64,000 bases of DNA from Mycobacterium sp. 852002-50816_SCH5313054-b (lineage in GTDB: Bacteria > Actinomycetota > Actinomycetes > Mycobacteriales > Mycobacteriaceae), in assembly GCF_001667185.1 (NCBI RefSeq), contig NZ_LZIC01000047.1:1-64000 (forward strand), written 5' to 3'. Shown piece after piece: positions 39,390 through 54,650 of the stretch. A program made the translations under genes and the position numbers. A model generated the notes under the pieces. It searched no databases, was not told the origin of the DNA, and was given only the letters and a program-made list of their open reading frames with translations. The stretch's first letter is position 1, and each line of letters starts with the position of its first letter.

Positions 39390-40643
39390 CTACTCTACCC
39401 GCTCGATCTCCGCTCCCAAAATCGCCAGGTTCTCCACGAACAAGGGGTAGCCGCGGTCGATGTGGAAGACGTCGTGGACCTCGGTGTCGCCGTCGGCGAC
39501 CAGCCCGGCCAGCACCAGGCCGGCGCCGGCCCGGATGTCCGAACACCACACCGGGGCGCTGGATAGTTGCGGCAGGCCCCGCACGACGGCGTGGTGCCCG
39601 TCGGTGCGGGCGTCGGCGCCCAGCCGGATCATCTCCTCGACGAACCGGAAGCGGGCCTCGAACACGTTCTCCGTGATCATCGACGTGCCGTCGGCGATCG
39701 AGGCCAGCGCGATCGCCATCGGCTGCAGGTCGGTCGGAAATCCGGGAAAAGGCAAGGTCGCGACGTTGACAGCCTTCGGTCGCTCGTACTGCGTCACCCG
39801 GAAGCTGCTGTCAGTCTGGGTGACCGTGGCACCCGCGTCGTGCAACTTGTGCAGCACCACCTGCAGGTGGGCCGGGTCGACGCCGGTCACCTCGATGTCG
39901 CCGCGGGTCATCGCGGCGGCGATGCCCCAGGTGGCGGCCACGATGCGGTCACCGATCACGCGGTGTTCGGTCGGGTGCAGCCGCGCGACGCCGGTGATCG
40001 TCATGGTCGGCGAACCCGCGCCTTCGATCCGCGCGCCCATCTGGTTCAGCATCGTGCAGAGATCGACCACGTCCGGTTCGCGCGCCGCGTTATGAATAGT
40101 GGTGACGCCCTCGGCCACGACGGCGGCCATCAGGATGTTCTCGGTGGCCCCCACCGACGGGAACTCCAGCTGAATCTCCGCGCCGCGCAGAGTGTCCGCC
40201 TGGGCGACCACGCATCCGTGCTCGATGTTGCATTGCGCACCCAGCTGGCGCAGGCCCGCCTGATGCATGTCCAGCGGGCGCGATCCGATCGCGTCCCCGC
40301 CCGGGAGCGCGACCCTGGCGCGCTTGCAGCGGCCAACCAGCGGGCCCAGCACGCAGACCGAGGCGCGGAACTGCCGCACCGCCGCGAAGTCGGCGTCGTA
40401 CTTGGGCTCGTCGGGCGAGGTGATGCGGGCGACGTCGCCGTCCAGCTCGACGGTGGCCCCCAGGCCGCGCAAGACCTCTGCCATCAATGGCACGTCGAGG
40501 ATGTCCGGGCAGTTGGTGATGGTGCTGGTGCCCTCGGCCAGCAGGGTCGCGGCCATCAGCTTGAGCACGCTGTTCTTGGCGCCCCCGACGGCGACTTCGC
40601 CTGACAAGCGGTTGCCGCCGGTCACCACGAATCGCTCAGTCAC
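39390..40643 (-). CDS. murA: UDP-N-acetylglucosamine 1-carboxyvinyltransferase
   Basis: 417 residues. MurA performs the first committed step of peptidoglycan synthesis, adding enolpyruvate to UDP-GlcNAc. The [13 protein letters not shown] start, [13 protein letters not shown] and the mobile loop [13 protein letters not shown] are conserved. The loop residue is Asp117 where most bacteria have the Cys alkylated by fosfomycin, so intrinsic fosfomycin resistance is expected. It lies immediately upstream of the rrn promoters, as in slow-growing mycobacteria. A TAAACT box 7 nt before the GTG suggests a leaderless mRNA. Confidence 0.97.
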   Translation of the reverse strand: MTERFVVTGGNRLSGEVAVGGAKNSVLKLMAATLLAEGTSTITNCPDILDVPLMAEVLRGLGATVELDGDVARITSPDEPKYDADFAAVRQFRASVCVLGPLVGRCKRARVALPGGDAIGSRPLDMHQAGLRQLGAQCNIEHGCVVAQADTLRGAEIQLEFPSVGATENILMAAVVAEGVTTIHNAAREPDVVDLCTMLNQMGARIEGAGSPTMTITGVARLHPTEHRVIGDRIVAATWGIAAAMTRGDIEVTGVDPAHLQVVLHKLHDAGATVTQTDSSFRVTQYERPKAVNVATLPFPGFPTDLQPMAIALASIADGTSMITENVFEARFRFVEEMIRLGADARTDGHHAVVRGLPQLSSAPVWCSDIRAGAGLVLAGLVADGDTEVHDVFHIDRGYPLFVENLAILGAEIERVE

Positions 40644-40650
40644 CCGGGTC

Positions 40651-40656
40651 AGTTTA
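40651..40656 (-). promoter_or_regulatory. -10 box for murA
   Basis: TAAACT on the minus strand ends 7 nt before the murA GTG. Confidence 0.5.
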
Positions 40657-40701
40657 GTGAAGCGGTTTGGGCTTGTCAGTCAGCCGAGGCGGCCAGCCGA
40701 G

Positions 40702-40707
40702 TACCGT
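40702..40707 (+). promoter_or_regulatory. -10 box for leaderless PduO-type gene
   Basis: TACCGT lies exactly 6 nt before the ATG at 40714, divergent from the murA promoter about 45 nt away. Confidence 0.55.
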
Positions 40708-40713
40708 TTTCTC

Positions 40714-41295
40714 ATGGCGATCCACCTGACCCGCATATATACGCGAACCGGCGATGACGGGACGACGGGATTGAGCGATTTCTCACGGGTCTCCAAGAAC
40801 GATCCCCGGCTGGTGGCGTACGCGGATTGCGACGAGGCCAACTCCGCGATCGGCGTCGCGATCGCGCTCGGTCGGCCCGACGGGGAAATCGCGGGCGTGC
40901 TGCGGCAGATCCAGAACGACTTGTTCGACGCCGGCGCGGACCTGTCGACGCCGGTGGCGGAAAGCCCCAAGTATTCCCCGCTGCGAGTTCCCCAGGCCTA
41001 CATCGATCGGCTCGAGGCATGGTGCGACAAGTACAACGAGCCGCTGCCGGCGCTGAATTCGTTTGTGCTGCCCGGAGGTTCGCCGCTGTCGGCGTTGTTG
41101 CACGTCGCCCGGACGGTGGTGCGGCGGGCCGAGCGCTCGGCGTGGGCCGCGGTGGTTTCGCAGCCCGAGGGGGTCAGCGTCCTGCCGGCAAAGTACCTGA
41201 ACCGACTGTCGGACCTGCTGTTCATCCTGGCGCGGGCGGCCAACCCGGAGGGCGACGTGCTCTGGAAGCCGGGCGGCGGGGCAGCCGAAAGCTGA
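40714..41295 (+). CDS. PduO-type cob(I)alamin adenosyltransferase (Rv1314c-like)
   Basis: 193 residues, exactly the length of Rv1314c. The N-terminal IYTRTGDDGTTGLSD is the ATP-binding signature. LPGGSPLSALLHVARTVVRRAERS and NRLSDLLFILAR are the other family motifs. It makes adenosylcobalamin, the cofactor of methylmalonyl-CoA mutase, and so serves the same pathway as the epimerase gene at 22184. The start agrees with the -10 box. Confidence 0.95.
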   Translation: MAIHLTRIYTRTGDDGTTGLSDFSRVSKNDPRLVAYADCDEANSAIGVAIALGRPDGEIAGVLRQIQNDLFDAGADLSTPVAESPKYSPLRVPQAYIDRLEAWCDKYNEPLPALNSFVLPGGSPLSALLHVARTVVRRAERSAWAAVVSQPEGVSVLPAKYLNRLSDLLFILARAANPEGDVLWKPGGGAAES

Positions 41296-41304
41296 AGTGT
41301 CGCA

Positions 41305-41739
41305 ATGAAGCACAACCGATCTATCCCGCCCGTCGCCGTGATCCCCGTGCTTGTCTATCCGGACGTGCGCGCGGCGGTGGACTGGCTCGCCGCGGCCTTC
41401 GGCTTCGTCGAGCGAACCCGGATCGGCGACAGCCACCGCGCGCAGCTGGGCATCGGCGCCGACGGGGCCATCATCGTCGCGGACGTCGCCGGTGAGCGGC
41501 GACCGCCGACGGCCGGCGTCGTCACGCACGAGATCAAGGTGCGGGTCGCCGACGTGGACGGCCAGTTCGAACGCGCGCGGGCGGCCGGCGCGAAAGTGCT
41601 GGAGCCGCCCGTCGACCGCGAATACGGCGAACGGGAATGCACCGTCGAGGATCTAGCGGGACATCGCTGGCAGTTCAGCGAAACTGTGCGCGACGTCGCG
41701 CCGGAAGAATATGGATGCCGGACCGTCAGCCCGTGGTAG
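41305..41739 (+). CDS. Glyoxalase/VOC-superfamily protein
   Basis: 144 residues of the vicinal-oxygen-chelate fold. VIPVLVYPDVRAAVDWLAAA, then FGFVERTRIGD, and the C-terminal REYGERECTVEDLAGHRWQF are typical of bleomycin-resistance/PhnB-like proteins. It follows the PduO gene by 9 nt, so is probably cotranscribed. M. tuberculosis carries an IS1557 copy (Rv1313c) in this interval instead. Function unknown. Its stop abuts the stop of the DUF2550 gene. Confidence 0.85.
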   Translation: MKHNRSIPPVAVIPVLVYPDVRAAVDWLAAAFGFVERTRIGDSHRAQLGIGADGAIIVADVAGERRPPTAGVVTHEIKVRVADVDGQFERARAAGAKVLEPPVDREYGERECTVEDLAGHRWQFSETVRDVAPEEYGCRTVSPW

Positions 41740-42183
41740 TCACACGCTGCGGCGGCGTGCGCGCGGCGAGGGCCGGGACTCCAGCCACGACAGGAACGCG
41801 GTCAGGGCGCCCTTGTCGAGCGCGAGCTCGTAACCGGACCTGCGATCCTGCGTCGTGTCGCGCAGCTCCAGGACGACGATCTCGTCGGTCATGATGTCGA
41901 ACTCGTCGCCGCGCGGCGCGCGCCGGGCCACGATCTCCACACCGCGCCGGCTGAGCCGACGGTCCGGCCACAAACGCAGGCTGGACAGCCGGTAGAAGGC
42001 GGCCTCGCCGCCGCGGTAACGGATCACGCCGTGCCGCCAGCCGTGCCCGCCGACGGCGGGAATGTCCCGCATGATCCCGGCCGTTCCGCCCTGGCGCAGC
42101 TTCAACAGCCGGTAGCTCAGGGCGAGAACGGCAACCCCCAAGACAACGACGAGCACGACCATGCCGACCATGGGCGCGCTCAT
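41740..42183 (-). CDS. DUF2550 membrane-anchored protein (Rv1312-like)
   Basis: 147 residues, the length of Rv1312. One N-terminal membrane helix (VGMVVLVVVLGVAVLALSY) precedes a soluble domain with GVIRYRGGEAAFYRLSSLRL and ELALDKGALTAFLSWLES. It is the last gene of the ATP synthase operon (6 nt after atpC) across mycobacteria, but no role in the enzyme is known. Confidence 0.9.
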   Translation of the reverse strand: MSAPMVGMVVLVVVLGVAVLALSYRLLKLRQGGTAGIMRDIPAVGGHGWRHGVIRYRGGEAAFYRLSSLRLWPDRRLSRRGVEIVARRAPRGDEFDIMTDEIVVLELRDTTQDRRSGYELALDKGALTAFLSWLESRPSPRARRRSV

Positions 42184-42189
42184 CGACGG

Positions 42190-42555
42190 TTAGTCGATCG
42201 CGCCGACGGCGCGCAGTCTGGCGCGCCCCCTTGCGGCGGTGCGGGGATCGTCGGACTCGGCGGCCTCTCTGGCGGCGCTCTCGTCGATCTCCGACTCGAA
42301 CTCAGCCGATTCGGCCAGGATGCTGACCTGTTCCTCGGTCACCGACAAGAACCCACCGTCCACCGCGATCCGCAGGTCGTCTTCGCCTTCGCGCTCGACA
42401 CGCACCATGGCGTCGTCCACCAGCTGTGCCACCAGCGGGATGTGGCGGGGCAGGATGCCGATCTCGCCGACGGTGGTGCGGGTGAACAGGAACGTTGCCT
42501 CACCCGACCAGATCTTCCGGTCGACGGCGACGATCTCAACGTTCAATTCGGCCAT
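42190..42555 (-). CDS. atpC: ATP synthase epsilon subunit
   Basis: 121 residues. The N-terminal beta-sandwich ([33 protein letters not shown]) is complete. The C-terminal helical part is short, as in mycobacteria, where it couples rotation and limits ATP hydrolysis. It is 13 nt after atpD. Confidence 0.96.
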   Translation of the reverse strand: MAELNVEIVAVDRKIWSGEATFLFTRTTVGEIGILPRHIPLVAQLVDDAMVRVEREGEDDLRIAVDGGFLSVTEEQVSILAESAEFESEIDESAAREAAESDDPRTAARGRARLRAVGAID

Positions 42556-42568
42556 GCGAGAGCGCCTT

Positions 42569-44963
<2,395 letters not shown>

Positions 44964-44969
44964 CGTTAG

Positions 44970-46643
<1,674 letters not shown>

Positions 46644-46684
46644 GGCTTTTCGTCTTCCTACTTGATGATTTGGTTAGTTCGCGT

Positions 46685-48025
46685 CTAGTCGGGCAATTGG
46701 GCCTGGGCCGCGGCCAGGCGAGAGGAGAGCGTCCCGTCGATCACCTCGTCGGCCACGGCGATCAGCAGCCCGCCCAGCAAGTCGGGTTCGATCTGCAGCT
46801 GCACCGTCACCGGGTGGGCGTAGATGCGGCTGAGAACTTCGGTGAGACGGGTGCGCTGGTCGTCGCTGAGCCCGGCCGCCGCAGTGACCTGCGCGATGAT
46901 TTCGCCGCGGCGCGCCACCGCGACTTCCGCCAAGAACTTCACGGCCGCCTCGGCCGGCTCGCCCCTCAGCAGCTCGACGGTCTGGGTCAGCAGTGCCCGC
47001 GCGACGGGGTTTACCCGTGTACTTGCGCTCTGTAGCACCTTGCGCAGCAAGCCGATCCGGCCTTCGGCGGGGGAACCGTAGTCGCCCAACAGGATCGCAA
47101 GTCGTGGCTGCGCGTCGAGAACCCGGGAAAACCGGAACAGTTGGTCTTCGACCTCGTCGACCCGGTCTTCGCGTTCGGCGACCTCCAGCAACGCTTGCCG
47201 CGAAATGTGTTCGACGGCGTCGACCAAATCCGAATTGGCCGACCAGCGTTCGGAGACCGCGGCCCGCAACACGTCGAGCGTGGCGTCGCCGACCTTGCCG
47301 GACACCAGCCGCTCGATCAGCCGGACCCGCGGGGCCGCGTCTTCGGCGGGCACGGTGAGGTAGCGGGTGACCACAATTTCGCGGTCCAGCATTTTGGCCA
47401 CCTCCACCAACTCGCTGGAGAGGGTGGTAAGAGCCTTGTTGTCGAGGTCCTTGGCGATGGTGCCGAACCGCTCCGAGACGTTGCCCAGCGCCTGCCGGCT
47501 GGCCGAGCGCATCTTCGCCATCAACGGGTAGGCGACCTCGGCGGGTGCCGGCGCCATGGCATCCAGATCGTCCAGGAACCGGTCGACGGTGGCCGACCGC
47601 TGGTCCGCGTCGGCAACGTAGTTACGCACCAATTCCCCTGCCTGGCGGACGGATTCGTGTCCGAGCTCCAGGCGAAGTTGACGGCTCAGCTGCGCACGGA
47701 GCAGCTCGGATTGGCGCGTGCCCTGAGCCCTGATGCGCTCGGCCTCGACACCGGCCTGGCCCTGCAGTTGCTCGGTGATGCGTTCGGAGTCCGACTGGGC
47801 CTCTTCGACGACTTGTTCCGCCTCTTCCTTGGCGGCTTGCACGGCCTTGCTGTGGGCCGTGGTTGATTCGGTCAGCCGCTCTGCGGCGGCCGCCGAATCG
47901 GCCAACTGCTGGCGCACCAGCTCCTGGCGGGCGGTCATCATTTTGCGCACCGGCGGCACGGCATAGCGCCAGACAATGAACACGATGAGGGCGAAACCGC
48001 CCAACTGTCCGAAAAAAGTCGACAT
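46685..48025 (-). CDS. atpFH: Fused ATP synthase b'-delta subunit
   Basis: 446 residues, the M. tuberculosis AtpH length. A b-like membrane helix ([19 protein letters not shown]) and coiled-coil stalk (to about residue 165) are fused to an OSCP/delta domain (to the end; [20 protein letters not shown]). The fusion is typical of mycobacteria and related actinobacteria. ATG is chosen over an upstream in-frame GTG because it restores the family start MSTFFGQL. Confidence 0.96.
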   Translation of the reverse strand: MSTFFGQLGGFALIVFIVWRYAVPPVRKMMTARQELVRQQLADSAAAAERLTESTTAHSKAVQAAKEEAEQVVEEAQSDSERITEQLQGQAGVEAERIRAQGTRQSELLRAQLSRQLRLELGHESVRQAGELVRNYVADADQRSATVDRFLDDLDAMAPAPAEVAYPLMAKMRSASRQALGNVSERFGTIAKDLDNKALTTLSSELVEVAKMLDREIVVTRYLTVPAEDAAPRVRLIERLVSGKVGDATLDVLRAAVSERWSANSDLVDAVEHISRQALLEVAEREDRVDEVEDQLFRFSRVLDAQPRLAILLGDYGSPAEGRIGLLRKVLQSASTRVNPVARALLTQTVELLRGEPAEAAVKFLAEVAVARRGEIIAQVTAAAGLSDDQRTRLTEVLSRIYAHPVTVQLQIEPDLLGGLLIAVADEVIDGTLSSRLAAAQAQLPD

Positions 48026-48029
48026 CGCT

Positions 48030-48548
48030 TTACCTTGTCGCGGCGGAGGTGGTGACGTCGACACCGAGGATTCGGCTGGCCAGGGTCGCAGACATGGTCC
48101 CCACGTTGGCGCGCAGATCCAGTTCCACGGCGTCCCTCTCCCGTTTCAATTGCTCGGCGGCCAGCTGCAACGTCGCCACCACGTCTTGCTCGGCACTGGC
48201 GCGCGCGTCATCAATAACCTTGCGGCCTTCGGCGCGGGCGTCGTCGCGGAGGGATGACGCCTGCACGCGTGCTTCCTTCATGACCTCTTCGTAATCGGCC
48301 TGGGCGGCTTCGAACTGCTCGGCCGACTTCTTGTTGTCGGCCTGGGTCTTGGCGACCATGGCGTCGCGTTCGCGCAGCACCTTCAGGATCGGCGGCACCA
48401 CGAAGGTGCCGATGATGGCGAGCACGATGAGGAAGATCGCCAGCACGAAGAAGAATGTGCCGTTGGGGACGAGGAAGTTGCTCCCCCCCTTGTCTCCCTC
48501 TGCTACCGCCTCGCCGGCGGCGAGCACCATGGAGTTCGGGTCACCCAT
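48030..48548 (-). CDS. atpF: ATP synthase b subunit
   Basis: 172 residues. One membrane helix ([19 protein letters not shown]) is followed by a long charged coiled coil that forms the peripheral stalk with AtpFH. A GTG 3 nt upstream is an alternative start. It is 9 nt after atpE. Confidence 0.96.
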   Translation of the reverse strand: MGDPNSMVLAAGEAVAEGDKGGSNFLVPNGTFFFVLAIFLIVLAIIGTFVVPPILKVLRERDAMVAKTQADNKKSAEQFEAAQADYEEVMKEARVQASSLRDDARAEGRKVIDDARASAEQDVVATLQLAAEQLKRERDAVELDLRANVGTMSATLASRILGVDVTTSAATR

Positions 48549-48557
48549 CACAACGAA

Positions 48558-48824
<267 letters not shown>

Positions 48825-48856
48825 TTATCTTGTTGGCTTATCTGGTGGTGAGTGGG

Positions 48857-49612
48857 CTAGTCGTGGTGGTCCTCCAGCTCCATGGCTTGGCTGAAGTACA
48901 AGATGGTCAGGATCGAGAAGATGAACGCCTGGATCGCCCCGACGAACAGGTCGAACGATTTCCACACCGCGTTGGGTAACCACATGATGTACGGCGGGAA
49001 CATCGCGATCAGCGCCACCAGGATGCCGCCGGCGAAGATATTGCCAAAGAGTCGGAGCGACAACGAAATCGGCTTCGCCAATTCTTCGACCAGGTTGATC
49101 GGCGCCAGGAACGCCACGTGCCCCTTGAGGACCTTGATCGGGTGCCCGATGATGCCGCGGCGCCAGATCCCGGCCACGTGGTAGCAGACGAATACGAAAA
49201 GGGCCAGCGCCAGAACGTAATTGATGTCCGCCGCCGCCGACTTGAGCAACTCGGTGGTGTGACCGGATTTGTCGGTGTACTGCAGCGGCAGCACCGACAA
49301 CCAGTTCGAGATCAGGATGAACACGAAGATCGTCACCGCCAACGGCAACACGAACGGCGCGATTCGCATCCCGATGGCGCTTTCGATCTGGTTGCGCATC
49401 TGTATGGTGAGCGCCTCCCAGAACAGTTGGACTCCGCTGGGAACACCGCTCGACGTGATCTTGGCGCGCAGGAAGAAGGCCAGGGCGAGCACGATCACCG
49501 CGGCGAGCGCGGTCGCCAGCACTGTGTCGGTGTTGACCGTCAGCCCGAGCCACTTCGCGGTGGTGTGCTCGCCGACCTCGATCTGGGAACCCGCCAGGAT
49601 CGTCTCAATCAT
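48857..49612 (-). CDS. atpB: ATP synthase a subunit
   Basis: 251 residues with about six membrane helices. The proton-channel arginine lies in [15 protein letters not shown]. It overlaps the end of atpI by 8 nt, suggesting coupling. Confidence 0.97.
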   Translation of the reverse strand: MIETILAGSQIEVGEHTTAKWLGLTVNTDTVLATALAAVIVLALAFFLRAKITSSGVPSGVQLFWEALTIQMRNQIESAIGMRIAPFVLPLAVTIFVFILISNWLSVLPLQYTDKSGHTTELLKSAAADINYVLALALFVFVCYHVAGIWRRGIIGHPIKVLKGHVAFLAPINLVEELAKPISLSLRLFGNIFAGGILVALIAMFPPYIMWLPNAVWKSFDLFVGAIQAFIFSILTILYFSQAMELEDHHD

Positions 49613-50072
49613 CGCTGGTGCTCCTTCCGTCCGACCCGTCCGGGCTCAGGGATGGGGCCGGCTCGCCCGCCCGCAGCTTCTTCCAGACCGGCAGCGCTGT
49701 GGACGCAACCAAGAGCACCTGGAAGAGCGCCAGACCGAACATCGCGCCCAAGCCATTCGGCCGGAAAACGAAGGCAATGATCAGCGCGACGATGGTGATG
49801 ATCGCCAACCTCGTCGCCGAATTGACTGCCATCGAGCTTTTCAGAGGGTGGTCTTTCGCGGTGATCAACGCGACCGAACGCCGCACGAGCAGCGCGTTGA
49901 GCAAACCCAAGAGCAACCCCACACCGAAGAACACGCCGAGCATGAGGCGGCCGGACAATCCGGCGCCGAGGATCGCCAGCGCGGTGATGCCCACGCTGAT
50001 CACAAACAGCCGAAGCGGACGGAAAGCAACAGAGGGAAACACCAACGGCGCGTCCTGCGCTGGTGTCGTCAC
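49605..50072 (-). CDS. atpI: AtpI-like membrane protein of the ATP synthase operon (Rv1303-like)
   Basis: 155 residues with four hydrophobic segments ([38 protein letters not shown] and two more). The position before atpB is that of AtpI, an assembly helper for the c-ring, but sequence similarity to E. coli AtpI is low. Confidence 0.88.
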   Translation of the reverse strand: MTTPAQDAPLVFPSVAFRPLRLFVISVGITALAILGAGLSGRLMLGVFFGVGLLLGLLNALLVRRSVALITAKDHPLKSSMAVNSATRLAIITIVALIIAFVFRPNGLGAMFGLALFQVLLVASTALPVWKKLRAGEPAPSLSPDGSDGRSTSDD

Positions 50073-50271
50073 TGCAGCACCTCAATCCCAGATAGTGAAG
50101 CGGGAGACCCCCAACCGACCGATCGGTGGCCCGCCGAGCGTATCGCACGTCACAGGGCCATCACCCAAGGGGTAGCTCCCTACGTCGGTCACGAATCGGC
50201 GCGCTCGGACAGGCATCCGACGCGCTGGCTGGCCGGCAACCCTCAAGGTCTCTTTTTGGGGTTCTACCTGC

Positions 50272-50277
50272 ACCTTA
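50272..50277 (-). promoter_or_regulatory. Candidate -10 box for the ATP synthase operon
   Basis: TAAGGT on the minus strand in the 251-nt gap between wecA and atpI; a TATGGT overlaps just before it. No convincing -35. It would give a leader of about 190 nt. Nothing else is recognised in this gap. Confidence 0.35.
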
Positions 50278-50323
50278 CCATACGATCGGCACCGCTACTA
50301 CCGGGTGTCGTAGGCGCGTTTCG

Positions 50324-51511
50324 TCAGTCCAAGTCCAGGTCTTGGTAGTCGTCGCGGCGGCGCAGGAGCGGGATCGCCGTGGCCACTCCGGCGACCACGA
50401 TTGCGCCCAGCATGACCGCGCCGGTGTCGCGCGGATTGAAAAAGATGGTGCTTGCCGCGCCGAACGCGACAATGCCCACCCAGAGATAGATCAGCAGCAC
50501 CACCCGGCGATGCGAATGCCCGATTTGCAGCAACCGATGATGCAGGTGCATTTTGTCCGGGCTGAATGCGCTGCGGCCCGCGCGGGTGCGGCGCACGATC
50601 GCCAGTAAAAGGTCGAGCATCGGCACGAAAATGACGGCCACCACCAGCAGGAACGGTGACAGCAGAGCAAACACGTCACGGGCGCCGTAGGCGTTCTGCG
50701 AGACGGGGCCGGCGGCGGTGGTGGCGGCCGCGGCGATCATCAGGCCGATCAGCATCGAGCCGGAATCGCCCATGAAGATTTTGGCCCGATGGAAGTTGTG
50801 CGGCAAGAACCCCAGACAGGCCCCCGCGATCACGACGGAGATGACGGCGGGCGGATAGAACAACACGTCGCCGCCGTGGTCACGCAGCAGGCCGACCGAG
50901 AACATGCAGATCGCCATCGCCATGATGAGTCCCAGCCCGGCGGCCAGGCCGTCGAGCCCGTCGACGAAGTTCATCGCGTTGACGAACGACACGGTCAGCG
51001 CCAGGGTGAGCAGGATCGACGACGCCTGGTCCAGCACGATGGTGCCGACGCCGCCGATGGGGATGTACAGGACGCTCCACGCGACGCCCATGGTGACGAG
51101 CACGCTGGCCGCGGTGATCTGGCCGGCGAACTTGGTCAGGGCGTCCAGACCCCAGCGGTCGTCGATCAGGCCGATGCCCACGATCACGGCGGCCGCCACC
51201 AGGACGGCGGGCATGCCGGTGGAGTAGACGAATCCGCGGGTGAGCGCCGGGAGTTGCCAGGCCAGGAAGACGGCCGAGACAACGCCGACGAACATCGCGA
51301 GCCCGCCCATGCGCGGGGTGGGCGTCACGTGCACGTCGCGCTCCCGCGGGTAGGCGACCGCTCCCAGCCGGGTGGCCAGCACCCGCACCGGGCCCGTCGC
51401 GAAGTAGGTGATGATGGCCGCGGTGAGGCCGACCAGTGCGAGCTCGCGCAGCGGGACACCGGTGCCGCGATCGGACAGGGCGAGCAGACCACCGGCAAGG
51501 CTGGACACCAA
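50324..51511 (-). CDS. wecA: Decaprenyl-phosphate GlcNAc-1-phosphate transferase WecA
   Basis: 395 residues with about eleven membrane segments, orthologous to Rv1302 (Rfe). The metal- and lipid-binding motifs VNAMNFVDGLDGLAAG, IFMGDSGSMLIG and MHLHHRLLQIGHSHR are intact. It attaches GlcNAc-1-phosphate to decaprenyl phosphate, starting the arabinogalactan linkage unit. It comes 44 nt after the Sua5 gene. Confidence 0.95.
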   Translation of the reverse strand: MVSSLAGGLLALSDRGTGVPLRELALVGLTAAIITYFATGPVRVLATRLGAVAYPRERDVHVTPTPRMGGLAMFVGVVSAVFLAWQLPALTRGFVYSTGMPAVLVAAAVIVGIGLIDDRWGLDALTKFAGQITAASVLVTMGVAWSVLYIPIGGVGTIVLDQASSILLTLALTVSFVNAMNFVDGLDGLAAGLGLIMAMAICMFSVGLLRDHGGDVLFYPPAVISVVIAGACLGFLPHNFHRAKIFMGDSGSMLIGLMIAAAATTAAGPVSQNAYGARDVFALLSPFLLVVAVIFVPMLDLLLAIVRRTRAGRSAFSPDKMHLHHRLLQIGHSHRRVVLLIYLWVGIVAFGAASTIFFNPRDTGAVMLGAIVVAGVATAIPLLRRRDDYQDLDLD

Positions 51512-51555
51512 CGAGACCGTACTGCACCAAGCTGAGACGAGATTGGCCGGTTGCG

Positions 51556-52209
51556 CTAGGCGATCAGGCTTCCCGCGTCCATGCCAAGCACTTCCGCGAT
51601 CCGCTCGGCGCTCACGGGACCGGCGCGCAGGATGCGCGGGGTGTCATCGGTCAGGTCGACGATCGTGGAGGCGGCCTGCTGCTGCGCCGGGCCCGCGTCG
51701 AGATAGACGTCGACCAGGTCGCCGAGTTGACCGCGCGCCTCGGCGGCGTCGACCGCGGGCGGGCGCCCGGAGACGTTCGCGCTGGACACTGCCATGGGCC
51801 CGACCTCGCGCAGCAGCTCGATGGCGACCGGTTGCAACGGCATCCGCAGCATCACGGTGCCCCGGGCGTCGCCGAGGTCCCACTGCAACGACGGCGCCTG
51901 CCGCACCACCAGGCTCAGCGCACCGGGCCAGAAGGCCCGGATCAGGTCGCGTGCGCCGTCGGGCATCGTGTAGACCAGGCCCTCGATGGTGTGCCAGGAG
52001 CCGACCAGCACGCCGACCGGCATGTCGCGGCCCCGCCCCTTCGCCGCGAGCAGCGCCGCTACCGCGGCGCTGTCGAACGCGTCGGCGCCGATGCCGTACA
52101 CGGTGTCGGTGGGCAGCACGACGAGCCGGCCGCTTTTCAGAGCCCCCGCGGCCGACGTGATTCCGAGCGAGCGCTCGTCGGGGTTGGCGCAGTCGAAGAC
52201 GGAGGTCAA
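51556..52209 (-). CDS. L-threonylcarbamoyladenylate synthase (Sua5/YrdC family)
   Basis: 217 residues, the length of Rv1301. LVVLPTDTVYGIGADAF and KGRGRDMPVGVLVGS bind ATP and threonine; SSANVSGRPP is conserved. It makes the activated intermediate for t6A in tRNAs reading ANN codons. Its ATG overlaps prmC by 4 nt. Confidence 0.95.
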   Translation of the reverse strand: MTSVFDCANPDERSLGITSAAGALKSGRLVVLPTDTVYGIGADAFDSAAVAALLAAKGRGRDMPVGVLVGSWHTIEGLVYTMPDGARDLIRAFWPGALSLVVRQAPSLQWDLGDARGTVMLRMPLQPVAIELLREVGPMAVSSANVSGRPPAVDAAEARGQLGDLVDVYLDAGPAQQQAASTIVDLTDDTPRILRAGPVSAERIAEVLGMDAGSLIA

Positions 52210-53047
52210 GACGGCTCCCCTCGCCGGGCCGTCACGAACCTCGGCCGCCCGGTCAGATCGCGGCGGGCCTCGATCTCTTCGAAAACACCTGTGCTGCTGA
52301 GCAATTCGACTGTCCGCGCGGCCGTTTTGTCGTCATGCTCGACGCCGAAGAGTCCGCCCGGGCGCAGCCAGCGCCCCGCGAGGCGGATGACGGCGCCGAT
52401 CACCGCCATCCCGTCGGCCCCGCCGAACACCGCGTGCGGCGGATCGTGTTGCGCCACTTCGGCTGCCACGGCGCTGCCGTCGGGAACGTAGGGCGGGTTG
52501 GACACCACCAGGTCGACCAGTCCGTCGAGCTCGGTAAGCGCTTCGATTGCGGTGATGTCGGCGCGCACCAGCTCCACGGCGGTGCCCTCGGTGTTGTGCC
52601 GCGCGTAGGCCAGGGCCGCGTCGGAGTCGTCGATGCCGATGACCCGCGCGCCGGGCCGGTGGCGGGCCAGGGCCACCGCCAAAGCGCCCGAGCCGGTGCA
52701 CAAGTCGACGATCACCGGCCGCGCGCCCAGCGGCTGCGCGGTGGCCCACTCCAGCATGGCCTCGGTCTCCGGGCGCGGGATGAACACGCCGGGACCCACC
52801 CGCAGTGTCACCGGCCCGAACGCCGCCGTCCCGGTGAGGTGCTGCAACGGAACTCGCTGCGAGCGCGCGGCGACGATGTCGCGGTAGCGCCCGAGGAATT
52901 CGTCGTCGGGCGCCTCGATCAGGGTCAGCCGGCCGCGTTCGGCGCCGACCAGGTGGGCGGCCAACTCCTCGGCGTCGTAGCGGGCGGAATCGATCCCGGC
53001 TTCGGCGAGTTGCGCCGCAGCCGAGTCGATCGCGCGCCGCAGGTGAG

Positions 53048-53051
<4 letters not shown>
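52206..53051 (-). CDS. prmC: Release-factor glutamine methyltransferase PrmC (HemK)
   Basis: 281 residues. The NPPY motif ([11 protein letters not shown]) and the SAM-binding [14 protein letters not shown] are present. It methylates the GGQ glutamine of RF1/RF2. It overlaps its substrate's gene prfA by 4 nt. Confidence 0.96.
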
Positions 53052-54121
<1,070 letters not shown>

Positions 54122-54199
54122 CTCACACCTCCTGCCCCGAACACGAACCGACGCCCGGCCTGTGCACCATTGGGCACAGTACGGGCGTCGGTAAGCCAG

Positions 54200-54445
54200 C
54201 TATTTGTCGATCGACTCGCCGTTGTCGGCCGCGGCCTTGCGCTTGCCGTAGCGCTTCTCGAAGCGAGCCACCCGGCCGCCGCTGTCGAGGATCTTCTGCT
54301 TGCCGGTGTAGAAGGGGTGGCACTGCGAACAGACCTCGACGTGGATCTGACCTCCCGGCTTGGTGCTGCGCGTGGTGAAGGTGTTGCCACACCCACAGTG
54401 CACGGTGGTCTCACCGTAGGCGGGGTGAATATCAGCTTTCATCAT
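54200..54445 (-). CDS. rpmE: Ribosomal protein bL31 (zinc-binding form)
   Basis: 81 residues (80 if the second ATG at 54442 is used; a GAAGAGG lies at a workable distance from both). CGCG and CSQC are the paired zinc ligands of the C+ form. A CATAAT -10-like box at 54520-54525 lies about 75 nt upstream, with the hairpin GGACC-TGAACT-GGTCC between. Confidence 0.95.
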   Translation of the reverse strand: MMKADIHPAYGETTVHCGCGNTFTTRSTKPGGQIHVEVCSQCHPFYTGKQKILDSGGRVARFEKRYGKRKAAADNGESIDK

Positions 54446-54650
54446 GTCCTCTTCGATCGTTTGCGCCCCGGCGCGAACTCCTGGGACCTGAACTGGTCCT
54501 CGGGGGTAGTCGACCGTCGATTATGCCAGGTCAACCTACATCAGCCCAAACGCGGAGCCGCCCCTGCGCATTCCCGGCTGGTTGGGGCCGGGCGTCGCGC
54601 CGAAACATAAGCCATTGCGACTCCGCCCGGGGCATTGTCAAGTGCGCGGT

